From NCBI GenBank assembly GCA_963818445.1, contig CAWFSG010000021.1:62001-126000 (forward strand): a stretch of 64,000 nucleotides of DNA. Reading direction: 5' to 3'. This document shows positions 25,631 through 36,678 of the stretch, in pieces. Positions within the stretch are counted from its first letter, which is position 1. The number at the start of each line of letters is the position of its first letter. This DNA is from Prado023 sp963818445. GTDB lineage: Bacteria > Actinomycetota > Actinomycetes > S36-B12 > CAIYMF01. The position numbers and the translations under genes were made by a program. The notes below the pieces were generated by a model. The model worked only from the letters and a program-made list of their open reading frames with translations, was not told where the DNA came from and did not search any database.

Positions 25631-26590
25631 ATGTCCCTGAACGGCAAGGTCACCGTCGTCGGCGCCGGGTTCTACGGCTCCACCACCGCCCAGCGCCTGG
25701 CTGAGTACAACGTGTTCGAGACGGTCGTCCTGACTGACATCCTCGAGGGCCGCGCTGAGGGCCTCGCACTGGACCTCAACCAGTCGCGGCCGATCGAGGG
25801 CTTCGAGACCACCGTCGTCGGCCAGACGACCGATCCCGCCACCGGTGCGGGCTACGAGGCCACCGCCGGCTCCGACGTCGTCGTGATCACCGCGGGCCTG
25901 CCGCGCAAGCCGGGCATGAGCCGGATGGACCTGATCGAGACCAATGCGCGCATCGTGCGCAACGTCGCCGAGAACGTCGTTGCGCACTCGCCGAACGCCG
26001 TCATCGTCGTGGTGTCCAACCCGTTGGACGAGATGACCGCACTGACCCAACTGGCCTCCGGGCTGCCCAAGAACCAGGTGATCGGCCAGGCCGGCATGCT
26101 CGACACCGCGCGCTTCACCAACTTCGTCGCCGTCGAGCTCGGCGTCCCGGTCGGCTCGGTGAAGACCCTGACCCTCGGCTCGCACGGCGACACGATGGTG
26201 CCGGTCCCCTCACGTTGCACGGTCGACGGCACGCCCCTGTCCGAGCTGCTGCCCGCCGAGAAGATCGACGAGCTCGTCGTGCGTACCCGCAATGGCGGCG
26301 CGGAGGTCGTGGCGCTGCTCAAGACCGGTTCCGCGTTCTACGCCCCGTCGGCTGCGGCCGCGCGGATGGCCAAGGCCGTGATCGAGGACTCCGGGCTGGT
26401 CATGCCGGTGTGTGCCTGGGTCGACGGCGAGTACGGCATCGAGGGCGTGTACCTCGGCGTCGAGGCCGAGATCGGCCGCCAGGGCGTGCGCAAGGTCGTC
26501 GAGGGCGACCTCACTGAGACCGAGCTCGCCGGGCTCAAGGAGGCCGCCGAGGCCGTCCGCGCCAAGCAGGCCGACGTCCAGAGCCTGTAG
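25631..26590 (+). CDS. mdh: Malate dehydrogenase (LDH-like type)
   Basis: 319 aa. NAD-dependent malate to oxaloacetate step of the TCA cycle. The Rossmann loop VTVVGAGFYGSTTAQRL, substrate loop LPRKPGMSRMDL (Arg at the discriminating position, as in malate rather than lactate dehydrogenases), VSNPLDEMT, GQAGMLDTARF and catalytic His185 in TLGSHGDTMVP are present. GAGG lies 6 nt before the ATG. A strong hairpin follows the stop. Confidence 0.95.
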   Translation: MSLNGKVTVVGAGFYGSTTAQRLAEYNVFETVVLTDILEGRAEGLALDLNQSRPIEGFETTVVGQTTDPATGAGYEATAGSDVVVITAGLPRKPGMSRMDLIETNARIVRNVAENVVAHSPNAVIVVVSNPLDEMTALTQLASGLPKNQVIGQAGMLDTARFTNFVAVELGVPVGSVKTLTLGSHGDTMVPVPSRCTVDGTPLSELLPAEKIDELVVRTRNGGAEVVALLKTGSAFYAPSAAAARMAKAVIEDSGLVMPVCAWVDGEYGIEGVYLGVEAEIGRQGVRKVVEGDLTETELAGLKEAAEAVRAKQADVQSL

Positions 26591-26605
26591 CGCCTCGAGC
26601 TGCAC

Positions 26606-26641
26606 GAAGGGGGCGGGACCTCGAGGGGTCCCGCCCCCTTC
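26606..26641 (+). terminator. Stem-loop terminator after mdh
   Basis: GAAGGGGGCGGGACC (26606-26620) pairs perfectly with GGTCCCGCCCCCTTC (26627-26641) around a 6-nt loop, 16 nt past the mdh stop. A 15-bp GC-rich stem with no T-run. Confidence 0.7.
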
Positions 26642-26697
26642 GCGTGCCCGGGGGTGGGACCTCTGCCGGCTCCTCGCACGTTCACTTCCACGAACTT

Positions 26698-26733
26698 GGG
26701 ATCCAGTTGCCGTTCTATCGGCAACTGGATCCC
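26698..26733. repeat. Perfect inverted repeat in the mdh-SRPBCC intergenic region
   Basis: GGGATCCAGTTGCCG (26698-26712) and CGGCAACTGGATCCC (26719-26733) are perfect 15-bp arms around TTCTAT. Imperfect pairing extends outward (CCAC near 26687, GTGG near 26745). The composition is more mixed than the nearby mdh terminator. It could terminate the convergent minus-strand transcript or be a dispersed hairpin repeat. The rest of 26640-26869 shows no gene I can support. Confidence 0.6.
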
Positions 26734-26869
26734 GAATTGATCGGTGGACGGGACGTCCAGGCTGCTTCGCAGATCGCCGACCCGCGGAGCTTGGGCCATG
26801 GCGGATCATGGCGTGCGGCGGACTTCACGTCAGGGATTCACTCCTCCGGCGTTGAACGGAGTCCGGTGG

Positions 26870-27346
26870 TCACCCCTCCGGGGCGTCCTCCTTGGCGAAG
26901 TACTCCTGCAGCGCACGGAGGACCCCGTCCCACGCGGGATCGAAGTAGTCGTACGCCACGTCCCATTCGCCGCCGTCGCCCCACCCGAGCTGCGTCAACT
27001 CCACCCGGGTGGTGTCGGCATCGTCCGGGCGCAGCCGGAGCAGGACCACCGAGCGCTGGGCGCGCGCTTCGGCCAGGTGCGGCGGGGCGTTCCACGTGAA
27101 CGTGAGCATGGTCGGGGCCTGGAAGCCGATCACCTGGCAGCCCTCGGAACCGCGTTCACCCGCCTCCGCCTCAGTCAGGAAGTACCACTCGTAGGGCCCA
27201 CCGACCCGCAGATCGATCCGGGAGTCATCCACCAGCCAGGACCGGATCCCGGCGTCGGTCGTCCAGGCCCACCAGACGTCCTCGACCGGGGCGCTCACGG
27301 ACACCGCCTTGTGCAGGACGCGCTCGGCGGCGGGCACGAGGTTCAC
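26870..27346 (-). CDS. SRPBCC/AHSA1-like protein
   Basis: 158 aa. AHSA1-type start (ERVLHKAVSVSAPVEDVWWAWTTDAGIRSWL), central GGPYEWYF and C-terminal YDYFDPAWDGVLRALQEYF. These are polyketide-cyclase-like or stress-related ligand-binding domains. The GTG start has AGGAGG upstream and overlaps the stop of the preceding 2',3'-cyclic phosphodiesterase gene by 2 nt, so the pair is co-translated. Ligand unknown. Confidence 0.85.
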   Translation of the reverse strand: MNLVPAAERVLHKAVSVSAPVEDVWWAWTTDAGIRSWLVDDSRIDLRVGGPYEWYFLTEAEAGERGSEGCQVIGFQAPTMLTFTWNAPPHLAEARAQRSVVLLRLRPDDADTTRVELTQLGWGDGGEWDVAYDYFDPAWDGVLRALQEYFAKEDAPEG

Positions 27347-27966
27347 GGTTCCTCCTGGGGCTCGGGCGTCCTCGATTCTGGCACTGGGCGGTTCGCGGTG
27401 TCACGCGTGGGAATCGTCCGTGGCCGGTCGGATGTGGCCTGGTCCAGCGGCCACTGCTCGAGGATGCGGTACTCGGGAGCCGGCCCGGTCGCGGACTCGA
27501 CCAGCGTGACCTGCGTGGGCGTCCATGGCGGTCCGCAGTGCCCGGAGAGCAACGGAACCACCTCCCGGGCCCGCGCGACCCCGTCGTGGCCGCGCACACG
27601 GCCCACCGTGACGTGCGCCCGGAACCGCCTGTCGGCCACGTGGAGTGCGCGTTGCAGCCCTCCGGCCAGGTCGGCCAGCCATGGGCTGTGTTCGACGCCG
27701 ACCCAGATCACGGGGCCGAATGCGCCCGCGCCGGCGAGGTGGATCGGCTCGGGCGCCGGGGCGTCCCCCCGCCGCTCGAAGGTGGAGACCCGTGTGGCGG
27801 CCCGCCCGGGGTCCGCGATACCGAGGAACGCCAACGTGATGTGCCACCGCTCGGGCGGCTGCCAGCGCACGTCGGGCGCGGATTGCCGAGCCGTGTCGAC
27901 GGTGCCGGCCAGTGCATCCCGGGCAGCATCGCCGGGCCAGATCGCGACGAAGAGCCGGGCATCCAC
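27343..27966 (-). CDS. thpR: RNA 2',3'-cyclic phosphodiesterase (2'-5' RNA ligase family)
   Basis: 207 aa. The two catalytic HxT motifs are present, HITLAF (about residue 42) and HVTVGR (about 118), which define the 2H phosphoesterase family. Acts on 2',3'-cyclic phosphate ends of RNA. The C-terminal tail after residue 180 is low-complexity and charged, unusual for the family. GTG start at 27966 lies 6 nt after GATGAT on the minus strand, a leaderless pattern. Confidence 0.85.
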   Translation of the reverse strand: MDARLFVAIWPGDAARDALAGTVDTARQSAPDVRWQPPERWHITLAFLGIADPGRAATRVSTFERRGDAPAPEPIHLAGAGAFGPVIWVGVEHSPWLADLAGGLQRALHVADRRFRAHVTVGRVRGHDGVARAREVVPLLSGHCGPPWTPTQVTLVESATGPAPEYRILEQWPLDQATSDRPRTIPTRDTANRPVPESRTPEPQEEP

Positions 27967-28035
27967 CTGCCAATCATCGCCGCACCGTCGGCCCGTGGCG
28001 CTGTCGTGGGGTGGGCCTTGCGCCTGATCGCGGGA

Positions 28036-28041
28036 TAGGTT
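28036..28041 (+). promoter_or_regulatory. -10 box of the DUF5302 gene
   Basis: TAGGTT about 28 nt before ATG 28070; a GGAG ribosome binding site lies 5 nt before the ATG. Confidence 0.4.
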
Positions 28042-28069
28042 TCAGGTATCACCGACGAGCGGAGCTCCC

Positions 28070-28333
28070 ATGACTGACGAAGCAGCCAGCCACGACGCCG
28101 ACGCCGAGGTCGCCCCGGACGAGGTCGAGACCGAGGCCGGCGCGGCAGCCGAAGCCGAGGCGGCGGCCAGCGATCCGGACGAGCTGATGAAGCAGAAGTA
28201 CCGCGACGCGATGGCCCACAAGCACGGTGCCTCGGGCGCCGCGAAGCAGGGCCACGGGGACGCGGGGACCTCCGGACACTCCCAGAGCGCGGGGCCGAGC
28301 CAGCGGCTGTTCCGTCGCAAGTCCGGCGGGTAG
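28070..28333 (+). CDS. DUF5302 family small protein
   Basis: 87 aa, very acidic Ala/Glu-rich first half (EVAPDEVETEAGAAAEAEAAA), then the conserved part ELMKQKYRDAMAHKHG and a basic Gly/His/Ser-rich end finishing QRLFRRKSGG, typical of the actinobacterial DUF5302 family. Probably a soluble, partly disordered protein. Function unknown. Confidence 0.8.
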   Translation: MTDEAASHDADAEVAPDEVETEAGAAAEAEAAASDPDELMKQKYRDAMAHKHGASGAAKQGHGDAGTSGHSQSAGPSQRLFRRKSGG

Positions 28334-28335
28334 GA

Positions 28336-28386
28336 CCGGCGACCCGGCGACCCGGGCGAGGCGGCGACCCGGCGACCCGGCGACCA
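28336..28386. repeat. Short GGCGACCCG tandem repeats
   Basis: About five copies of a 9-bp unit, GGCGACCCG, in two blocks split by GGCGAGGC. It fills the gap between the convergent DUF5302 and urease-like alpha genes. Confidence 0.7.
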
Positions 28387-28434
28387 CGGTGCGACGCGTC
28401 GAACCCGAACGTCACGCCGTGGGCGCACTGCCGG

Positions 28435-30126
28435 TCAGAGGAAGTACAGCCGCTGCAGGGGAGTGCGCTCGACCGGGCCGAAGCGCATCGGGGCGCCGTC
28501 CATGGTGACCTCCGCGGTCCGCGGATCGACCTGGACGTCGGCGAGCCGGGCGTTGCGCACGAGCTGTGACAGCCGAACCGAACGCGTGTCTCGCACGGGG
28601 ACCCGACGCCGTGCCGTGGGGAACGGCGTCCCGGTCTCGTCCGCCGAGCGGTTGGTGAACAGCACCGACAACTGCGCCGGCGCGGCGCCGTAGCCACCGA
28701 ACTGCGGGCCCATCCGCAAGGGCTCGACCGTGTCGATCGAGGCGTTCGGATCCCCGGTCGGCCCCCACGCGGGCAGCCCGGACTTCAACACCAGTGCGGG
28801 CTTGGCGGCGAAGTGCGACGGGCGCCACAGCACGATGTCGGCCATGCGTCCCAGCTGCAGGGAGCCCACCTCGTGGGAGATCCCGTGCACGAGCGCCGGG
28901 TTCACCGTCAGCTTGGCGAGGTAGCGCAGGACGCGGTCGTTGTCGTGGCCGACGGCATCGTCCGCGGCGTCGACGAACGCGCCGTCGGCACCCTTGGTGA
29001 CCGCGGCCAGGGCGAAGGTGCGCCGCCAGGTCTCGCCCGCCCGACCCATGCCCAGCGCGTCCGAGCTGGTCATGGGGATCACGCCGTGGTCGTGCAGCAG
29101 GTTCTCGGCGCCCATCGTGGCCGCGCGCACGCGGTTGCGGGCCAGGTCGAGGTCGCCGGGGATCTCGGGGTGCAGTCCGTGGGACACCATGATCATGGAC
29201 ACGTGCTCGGCCAGGGCGTTGACCCCGAACGGCAGCGTCGGGTTGGTCGAGGAGGCCAGGACGTTGTCCACTCCGGCCAACCGCAGGACGTTCGGCGTGT
29301 GCCCGCCACCACAACCCTCGACGTGGAACGCATGCACAGCCCGACCGTCGAGGACGGCCAGGGTGTCCTCGACCGACAGGCCCTCGTTGAGCCCGTCGGT
29401 GTGCAGGGCGACCGCGACGTCGTGCTCCTCGGCCACGGCCAGGGCCATGTCGAGGGTGCGCAGGTGGGCGCCGGTGTCCTCGTGCACCTTGAACCCGCAC
29501 ACCCCGGCCTCGAGCGCCTCGAGCAGCGGGCCCGGCTCGGCCGAGGACCCTCGACCCAGGACGCCCACGTTGATGGGCCACGCGTCGAACGCGGCGTAGG
29601 CCTGGCGCAGCGCCCAGCCCGAGCCGACGCCCACGCCCCAGAACGGCCCGAACTCCTGCACGAGCAGGCTGGTCACGCCGGACGAGAGGGCTGCCTCCAT
29701 GACGCGCGGGCTCAACCCGTGCACGTGCGGGTCGACCGCGCCGGGGGTGGCGATGAGTCCCTCGCCCGGGATGATGATCGTGCCGCTGCCGACCACGACG
29801 TCCACGCCGTCGGTGGTGTCCGGGTTGCCCGAGCGCCCCAGCGCCACGATCCGACCCTCGCGGATCCCGATGGAGGTCACCCGCACGCCCAGCACGGGGT
29901 CGAGCAGCAGCACGTTGGTGACAACCACGTCGCAGGACTCAGTGGTGCGCACGGCCCGGAAGCCGATGCCGTCCCGCCCGGTCTTGGCGAAGCCGAGCAG
30001 GAGTTCGTCACCGGCGAGGCGGTCGTCGGCCATGACCTCGAGGGTCAGCCCGGTGTCACCGAGCCGGACGCGGTCGCCCAGGCGCGGGCCGTGCACCGCC
30101 ATGTCGTTCCCCGGGCCGCGGCTCAT
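28435..30126 (-). CDS. ureC: Urease-like alpha subunit (UreC paralogue)
   Basis: 563 aa. All metal-site residues of urease are kept: His134 and His136 (DPHVHG), the carbamylated Lys213 (CGFKVHED), His242 (LHTDGLNEG), His268 (FHVEGCGGGH) and Asp356 (TSSDALGMGR), plus His316. But the mobile-flap Cys is Ser315 and the flap reads VSHGLHP instead of VCHHLD, and the pocket segment usually rich in Gly/Thr/Pro (GTGPAxGTxATTCTPGPW) is replaced at 156-173 by QEFGPFWGVGVGSGWALR. A true urease is possible, but a different urea-like substrate is more likely. ATGA overlap with the UreAB gene. No accessory ureDEFG genes in the window. Confidence 0.85.
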   Translation of the reverse strand: MSRGPGNDMAVHGPRLGDRVRLGDTGLTLEVMADDRLAGDELLLGFAKTGRDGIGFRAVRTTESCDVVVTNVLLLDPVLGVRVTSIGIREGRIVALGRSGNPDTTDGVDVVVGSGTIIIPGEGLIATPGAVDPHVHGLSPRVMEAALSSGVTSLLVQEFGPFWGVGVGSGWALRQAYAAFDAWPINVGVLGRGSSAEPGPLLEALEAGVCGFKVHEDTGAHLRTLDMALAVAEEHDVAVALHTDGLNEGLSVEDTLAVLDGRAVHAFHVEGCGGGHTPNVLRLAGVDNVLASSTNPTLPFGVNALAEHVSMIMVSHGLHPEIPGDLDLARNRVRAATMGAENLLHDHGVIPMTSSDALGMGRAGETWRRTFALAAVTKGADGAFVDAADDAVGHDNDRVLRYLAKLTVNPALVHGISHEVGSLQLGRMADIVLWRPSHFAAKPALVLKSGLPAWGPTGDPNASIDTVEPLRMGPQFGGYGAAPAQLSVLFTNRSADETGTPFPTARRRVPVRDTRSVRLSQLVRNARLADVQVDPRTAEVTMDGAPMRFGPVERTPLQRLYFL

Positions 30127-30977
30127 GGCGTGACCCCCTCGTGGGCGCGATCGACCCGTTCGGCGAGGTTCCGGACCAGCGCGGGTACGGCGCCCGCGGG
30201 GTCTTTGGGGGCGCCTGCACCCTCGGCGGAAGCGCCAGCACCCTCCGCTGCGTCTGCACCCTCCGAGTCTCCCGAGTCCGCGAACCCGCAGGCGCGCGAC
30301 TTCTCCAGGGCGCGTTCCCTGGCGCCGGGGGCATCCAGGGGGCCGTCGACGAGTCCCGCGAAGCCCACCACGACCCTCGCCCCACCCACCGGCACCAGCG
30401 CCACCTCGACCGGCACTCCGGGAGGGAAGGCGACGGTCGATCCCGCGGGCACGTCCAGTCGGCGCCCGTAGCCGGCGGCGCGGTCGAACCGCAGCCGCGG
30501 GTTGACCTCGAAGAAGTGGAAGTGCGACGAGACCGAGATGGGCACCTCAGCCTCATTGACGACCGTCACGGTCACGGTGTCCTCGCTCCGGGTGGCCTCG
30601 CCCACGTGGGTGCCCTCGTCGTCACGGTGGATTCCGGGGATGAGCGCGCCCGGCGCGTCCTGGCCGAGGTGGCCCCCGCCGATCGGGTCCACGACCGTGA
30701 CCAGCCGGGACCCGTCGTCGAACACCGCCTCCACGTGCACCTGGGTGAGGATGTCGGCGACTCCGGGAAGGACGTCCTCGGGGCCCAGGATCGAGCGGCC
30801 GACCTCGACGGCCTCGGGATGCGTGCGCCCGTCGCGGGCTGCCTCGGCGACGGTGTCGGCAATGATCGCGGTGGCCTCCGGGACGTTGAGCCGCAGACCC
30901 CGGTCGCGCCGGGCGCGGGCGAGGCTGGCCGCCAGGTGCAGCAGCAGCCGATCGACTTCCGTCGGGGTGAGGTTCAC
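30123..30977 (-). CDS. ureAB: Fused urease gamma-beta subunit (UreAB)
   Basis: 284 aa. Residues 1-100 are the gamma subunit (NLTPTEVDRLLLHLA, LNVPEATAII) and 112-218 the beta subunit (LIPGIHR, SVSSHFHFFEVNPRLRFDR, YGRRLDVPAGSTVAF). Residues 219-284 are an extra Ala/Gly/Ser/Glu tail ending ALVRNLAERVDRAHEG. GTG 30977 gives the canonical start MNLTP and follows TATCGT by 7 nt; GTG 30986 is the alternative. Structural partner of the UreC-like protein encoded next. Divergent from agmatine deiminase. Confidence 0.88.
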   Translation of the reverse strand: MNLTPTEVDRLLLHLAASLARARRDRGLRLNVPEATAIIADTVAEAARDGRTHPEAVEVGRSILGPEDVLPGVADILTQVHVEAVFDDGSRLVTVVDPIGGGHLGQDAPGALIPGIHRDDEGTHVGEATRSEDTVTVTVVNEAEVPISVSSHFHFFEVNPRLRFDRAAGYGRRLDVPAGSTVAFPPGVPVEVALVPVGGARVVVGFAGLVDGPLDAPGARERALEKSRACGFADSGDSEGADAAEGAGASAEGAGAPKDPAGAVPALVRNLAERVDRAHEGVTP

Positions 30978-30984
30978 GGCCGTC

Positions 30985-30990
30985 ACGATA
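30985..30990 (-). promoter_or_regulatory. -10 box of the leaderless ureAB promoter
   Basis: On the minus strand TATCGT ends 7 nt before GTG 30977. Confidence 0.5.
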
Positions 30991-31106
30991 GGCGCTCGAC
31001 CCCCGCCGGGGCAGGGCCGACGCGGTACCGTCAGGACGATCGCACCACGACCAGGACCACCCAGCCCAGACCACGCCCACGACCGACGAGCCCTTGAGGT
31101 GACCCG

Positions 31107-32255
31107 ATGATGCACGCCCTTGCCTCCACCCCGCGCGAGGACGGCTTCCGGATGCCGGCGGAGTGGGAGCCGCACGCCGGGTGCTACCTGGTCTGGCCCG
31201 AGCGACCCGACAACTGGCGCCTGGGCGCCAAGCCCGCGCAGCAGGCGTTCGCGCGGGTCGCGGAGGCGATCGCGGAGGCCGAGCCGATGACAGTCCTGGT
31301 GTCGGCGTCCCAGTACGTGAACGCCCGCGAGCGGTTGCCGCTGCACGTGCGCGTGGTCGAGATGTCGACCAACGACTCGTGGGTCCGTGACACCGGTCCG
31401 TCGTTCGTCGTCGACGATTCCGGCGAGCTGCGCGCCGTCTCGTGGCGGTTCAATGCCTGGGGCGGGCTTCGCGGAGGCCTGTACTTCCCGTGGGACGCCG
31501 ACGACATGGTCGGCCCGAAGGTGTGCGATCTCGAGCGGGTGCAGCGCTACCTGCCCGAGCTCATCCTCGAGGGCGGCTCGATCGACGTGGACGGTGAGGG
31601 CACCGTCCTGACCACCGAGGAGTGCCTGCTCAACCCGAACCGGAACCCGGACCTGAGCCGCGAGGAGATCGAGGAGGTCCTGCGCGCTCACCTCGGCGCA
31701 TCGACAGTCATCTGGCTGCCGCGCGGGGTGCACCTCGACGAGACCGACGGCCACATCGACAACTTCGCCCGGTTCGCCTCGCCCGGGGTCGTGATGCTGA
31801 CCTGGACCGACGACGAGGACGACCCGCAGTGGGAGATCTCCCACGAGGCGCTGGCGATCCTCGAGGGCACCGTCGACGCCCAGGGGCGCCCGCTGCAGGT
31901 GGTCCGGCTCCACCAGCCGGGGCCGATCACGATCACCGCGCAGGAGGCCGCCGGGGTGGACGCGGTCCCGGGCGTGCAGCGGCGCACCGAGGGCGAGCGG
32001 CTGGCAGGCTCGTACGTGAACTCCTACATCGGCAACGGCATCGTCGTGCTGCCGGTCTTCGACGATCCGCATGACGCGGCGGCGATCGCCACGTACGAGC
32101 AGCTGTTCCCCGATCGGCGGATCGTCCCCGTGCCCGGCCGGGAGATCCTGCTGGGCGGCGGCAACGTGCACTGCATCACCCAGCAGGTGCCGGTCGGGAC
32201 CCCGTCGGTCGATGGTCCGACGTGGGTCGCCGCGCCGTCGACCCGGCAGCGCTGA
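31107..32255 (+). CDS. aguA: Agmatine deiminase
   Basis: 382 aa. Converts agmatine to N-carbamoylputrescine and ammonia. The GME-fold residues are present: Asp95 in WVRDTGPSF, EGGSIDVDGEGT, His216 in DGHIDNFARF, and nucleophile Cys356 in GGGNVHCITQQVP. ATG 31107 (or 31110) has GAGGTG upstream. No N-carbamoylputrescine amidohydrolase or putrescine carbamoyltransferase is nearby; the divergent urease-like genes and downstream carbamate kinase fill the gap by position. Confidence 0.93.
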   Translation: MMHALASTPREDGFRMPAEWEPHAGCYLVWPERPDNWRLGAKPAQQAFARVAEAIAEAEPMTVLVSASQYVNARERLPLHVRVVEMSTNDSWVRDTGPSFVVDDSGELRAVSWRFNAWGGLRGGLYFPWDADDMVGPKVCDLERVQRYLPELILEGGSIDVDGEGTVLTTEECLLNPNRNPDLSREEIEEVLRAHLGASTVIWLPRGVHLDETDGHIDNFARFASPGVVMLTWTDDEDDPQWEISHEALAILEGTVDAQGRPLQVVRLHQPGPITITAQEAAGVDAVPGVQRRTEGERLAGSYVNSYIGNGIVVLPVFDDPHDAAAIATYEQLFPDRRIVPVPGREILLGGGNVHCITQQVPVGTPSVDGPTWVAAPSTRQR

Positions 32256-32261
32256 GCTGCC

Positions 32262-33227
32262 ATGCGGGTCGTGGTGGCCCTGGGTGGCAACGCGCTGCAA
32301 CGCCGGGGTGAGCCGATGACGGTCGAGCGCGAGCGTGCCAACGTGCGCCTCGCGTGCCAGGCGATGGCGCCCGTGGCGATGGAGCACGAGCTCGTGATCT
32401 CGCATGGAAACGGGCCGCAGGTCGGACTCCTGGCCCTGCAGGCCTCGGCCTACGACGAGGAGTCGACCTACCCGTTCGATGTCCTGGGGGCGCAGACCGA
32501 GGGGATGATCGGGTACCTGATCGAGCAGGAGCTGGGCAACCTGCTCCCGTTCGACAAGCAGCTGGCCACGATCCTGACGATGACGGAGGTCGATCCCGAC
32601 GACCCGGCCATGGCCGATCCGACGAAGTTCGTCGGCCCGGTCTACTCGCAGGACGCTGCCCGCCGGCTGGCCGCGGAGAAGGGCTGGACCGTCAAGCCGG
32701 ACGGCTCCGGGTGGCGCCGCGTGGTGCCCTCGCCCGTTCCGCGACGGATCTTCGAGATCGGGCCGATCCGGACGCTTCTCGACAGCGGTGTCGTGGTCAT
32801 CTGCACCGGCGGCGGCGGGATCCCCACCATGTACCTGCCTGAGGAGGGGATGTCCGGTCCCAAGGATCGCAACCAGCGCACGCTCGTGGGCGTCGAGGCG
32901 GTCATCGACAAGGACCGCGCCTCGGCACTTCTCGCCGCGGATCTCGGCGCCGACCTGCTGATCGTGGCGACGGACACGGACGCGGTGTACCTCGACTGGT
33001 GCACCCCGGCGCAGCGGGCGATCCGGGCCGCGTCACCCGCACACCTCAGCGGTTTCGGCTTCCCGGACGGCTCAATGGGACCGAAGGTGGAGGCAGCGGC
33101 GGCGTTCGCGGCGTCCGCGCCGGGTCGGGTGGCTGTCATCGGGGCGTTGGGCGACCTGGAGCAGATGCTGGCCGGGACGCGGGGTACCCGCATCAGCCAG
33201 GACGTGCCCGAGCTGGTCCTGGCGTAA
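32262..33227 (+). CDS. arcC: Carbamate kinase
   Basis: 321 aa. Interconverts carbamate + ATP and carbamoyl phosphate + ADP. Family start VVVALGGNALQRRGEPM, ISHGNGPQVGLLALQ, DKQLATILTMTEVDPDDPA, ICTGGGGIPT, VEAVIDKDRASALLA and GSMGPKVEAAAAF are all present. It lies 6 nt after the agmatine deiminase stop, so almost certainly one operon. A catabolic role (ATP from carbamoyl phosphate) is usual; no carbamoyltransferase is present. Confidence 0.95.
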   Translation: MRVVVALGGNALQRRGEPMTVERERANVRLACQAMAPVAMEHELVISHGNGPQVGLLALQASAYDEESTYPFDVLGAQTEGMIGYLIEQELGNLLPFDKQLATILTMTEVDPDDPAMADPTKFVGPVYSQDAARRLAAEKGWTVKPDGSGWRRVVPSPVPRRIFEIGPIRTLLDSGVVVICTGGGGIPTMYLPEEGMSGPKDRNQRTLVGVEAVIDKDRASALLAADLGADLLIVATDTDAVYLDWCTPAQRAIRAASPAHLSGFGFPDGSMGPKVEAAAAFAASAPGRVAVIGALGDLEQMLAGTRGTRISQDVPELVLA

Positions 33228-33324
33228 CGGGTCGGCAGGGTCGCCGGTCCAGGGGGGTGTCCTGGCCGCGCTCCGCGGTGGGGGCGGTCCCGGCCGCGTC
33301 CGTCGGCCCCGGCGGGCCGGCGGG

Positions 33325-35691
<2,367 letters not shown>

Positions 35692-35870
35692 GGGCACGAC
35701 CGTACGCGACAGTGCGGGGTCGGGCGCACCGGTCGATGGGGCCTTCGTGAAGGCGACGCGGCGTGTAACTCCCGGACCGTGGGGATCCCACCTCTGGCAT
35801 CATTGGGGCCGCCCCGCGACGTTGCTCTCGACGTCGGCGCCGGGCGAGCCTCATGCTGAGGAGGAGTGTC

Positions 35871-36149
35871 ATGCGGGTTGTTCCGGCCTGGTTGCGGTGG
35901 GTGAGTGTCCTGTTCGGGTTGGCTTCGGTGCCGTTCCTCTGGATTGCGGTGATCGATGCGCACACCGCGACGCGGATGACCCAACCCAGCGTCCTGGTCG
36001 ACGAACTCATCCTCAGCGCGATTCAGCGCCTCACGTATGCGGTCATCTGCATCGCGATTGCCGTGCTTCCTGCGATCTGGTCGACGTTCCCGCGCCGCTA
36101 CGACTCTCACCACCTGCAGGAGAGCCCGGCGGCGGAGCCGATCCGGTAG
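35871..36149 (+). CDS. Small two-helix membrane protein
   Basis: 92 aa. Two hydrophobic helices (VSVLFGLASVPFLWIAVI and LTYAVICIAIAVLPAIW) around a short polar loop, and a polar C-terminus. ATG 35871 has AGGAGG 7 nt upstream. I recognise no family. Less biased codon use than neighbours, as is common for small membrane proteins. Confidence 0.55.
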   Translation: MRVVPAWLRWVSVLFGLASVPFLWIAVIDAHTATRMTQPSVLVDELILSAIQRLTYAVICIAIAVLPAIWSTFPRRYDSHHLQESPAAEPIR

Positions 36150-36304
36150 GCAGCCACGTGCATGCCACCGTCGGACGGGAAACGCCCCCCACGGCGGCGT
36201 CAGCCGATCTACTGCAGGGCGTGTGGACTCTCGTGATCTGCCGAAGGTCTGGATGAGGAAGCAGACCCACTCAAGGGTCGACTCGATGGTGGTAAGGGGT
36301 GCGG

Positions 36305-36478
36305 ATGGACGCGGAGACGATCAAGGGCTTGGTTGCGGTTGGCTTCCTCGTGTTCGCGGCGCTGTTCGCGTGGTGGTACAACTCGGGCGGCGATCAAGCG
36401 AACAACGCAACCAAGACCCGCAACCGTGGCATTTCCGGGGACCGTGGGGATGACTACCGTGACCAGGGCGGACTGTGA
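36305..36478 (+). CDS. Very small single-pass membrane protein
   Basis: 57 aa: MDAETIKGLVAVGFLVFAALF is one membrane helix, followed by AWWYNSGGDQ and a charged Arg/Asp/Gly tail ending DYRDQGGL. AAGGGG lies about 7 nt before the ATG. Function unknown. It sits between another small membrane-protein gene and a tRNA. Confidence 0.55.
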   Translation: MDAETIKGLVAVGFLVFAALFAWWYNSGGDQANNATKTRNRGISGDRGDDYRDQGGL

Positions 36479-36678
36479 AACGGGTCCTTGACGACAGGGC
36501 TCAGCCGACACGCGAGGCGGAAGGGCGATGATGGAACGGGCGAGCGCGCACTCCCCACCCCTGGTCTGGCATTCCGTCTGGCATGATGATCCCGCCCGAG
36601 CGCGCCGCAAGCGCGGCCGGGCACGACGTACGGGACTTCGGGGCGAACTCATCTCCAGCGTTCTCTCCGCCCACCCCA

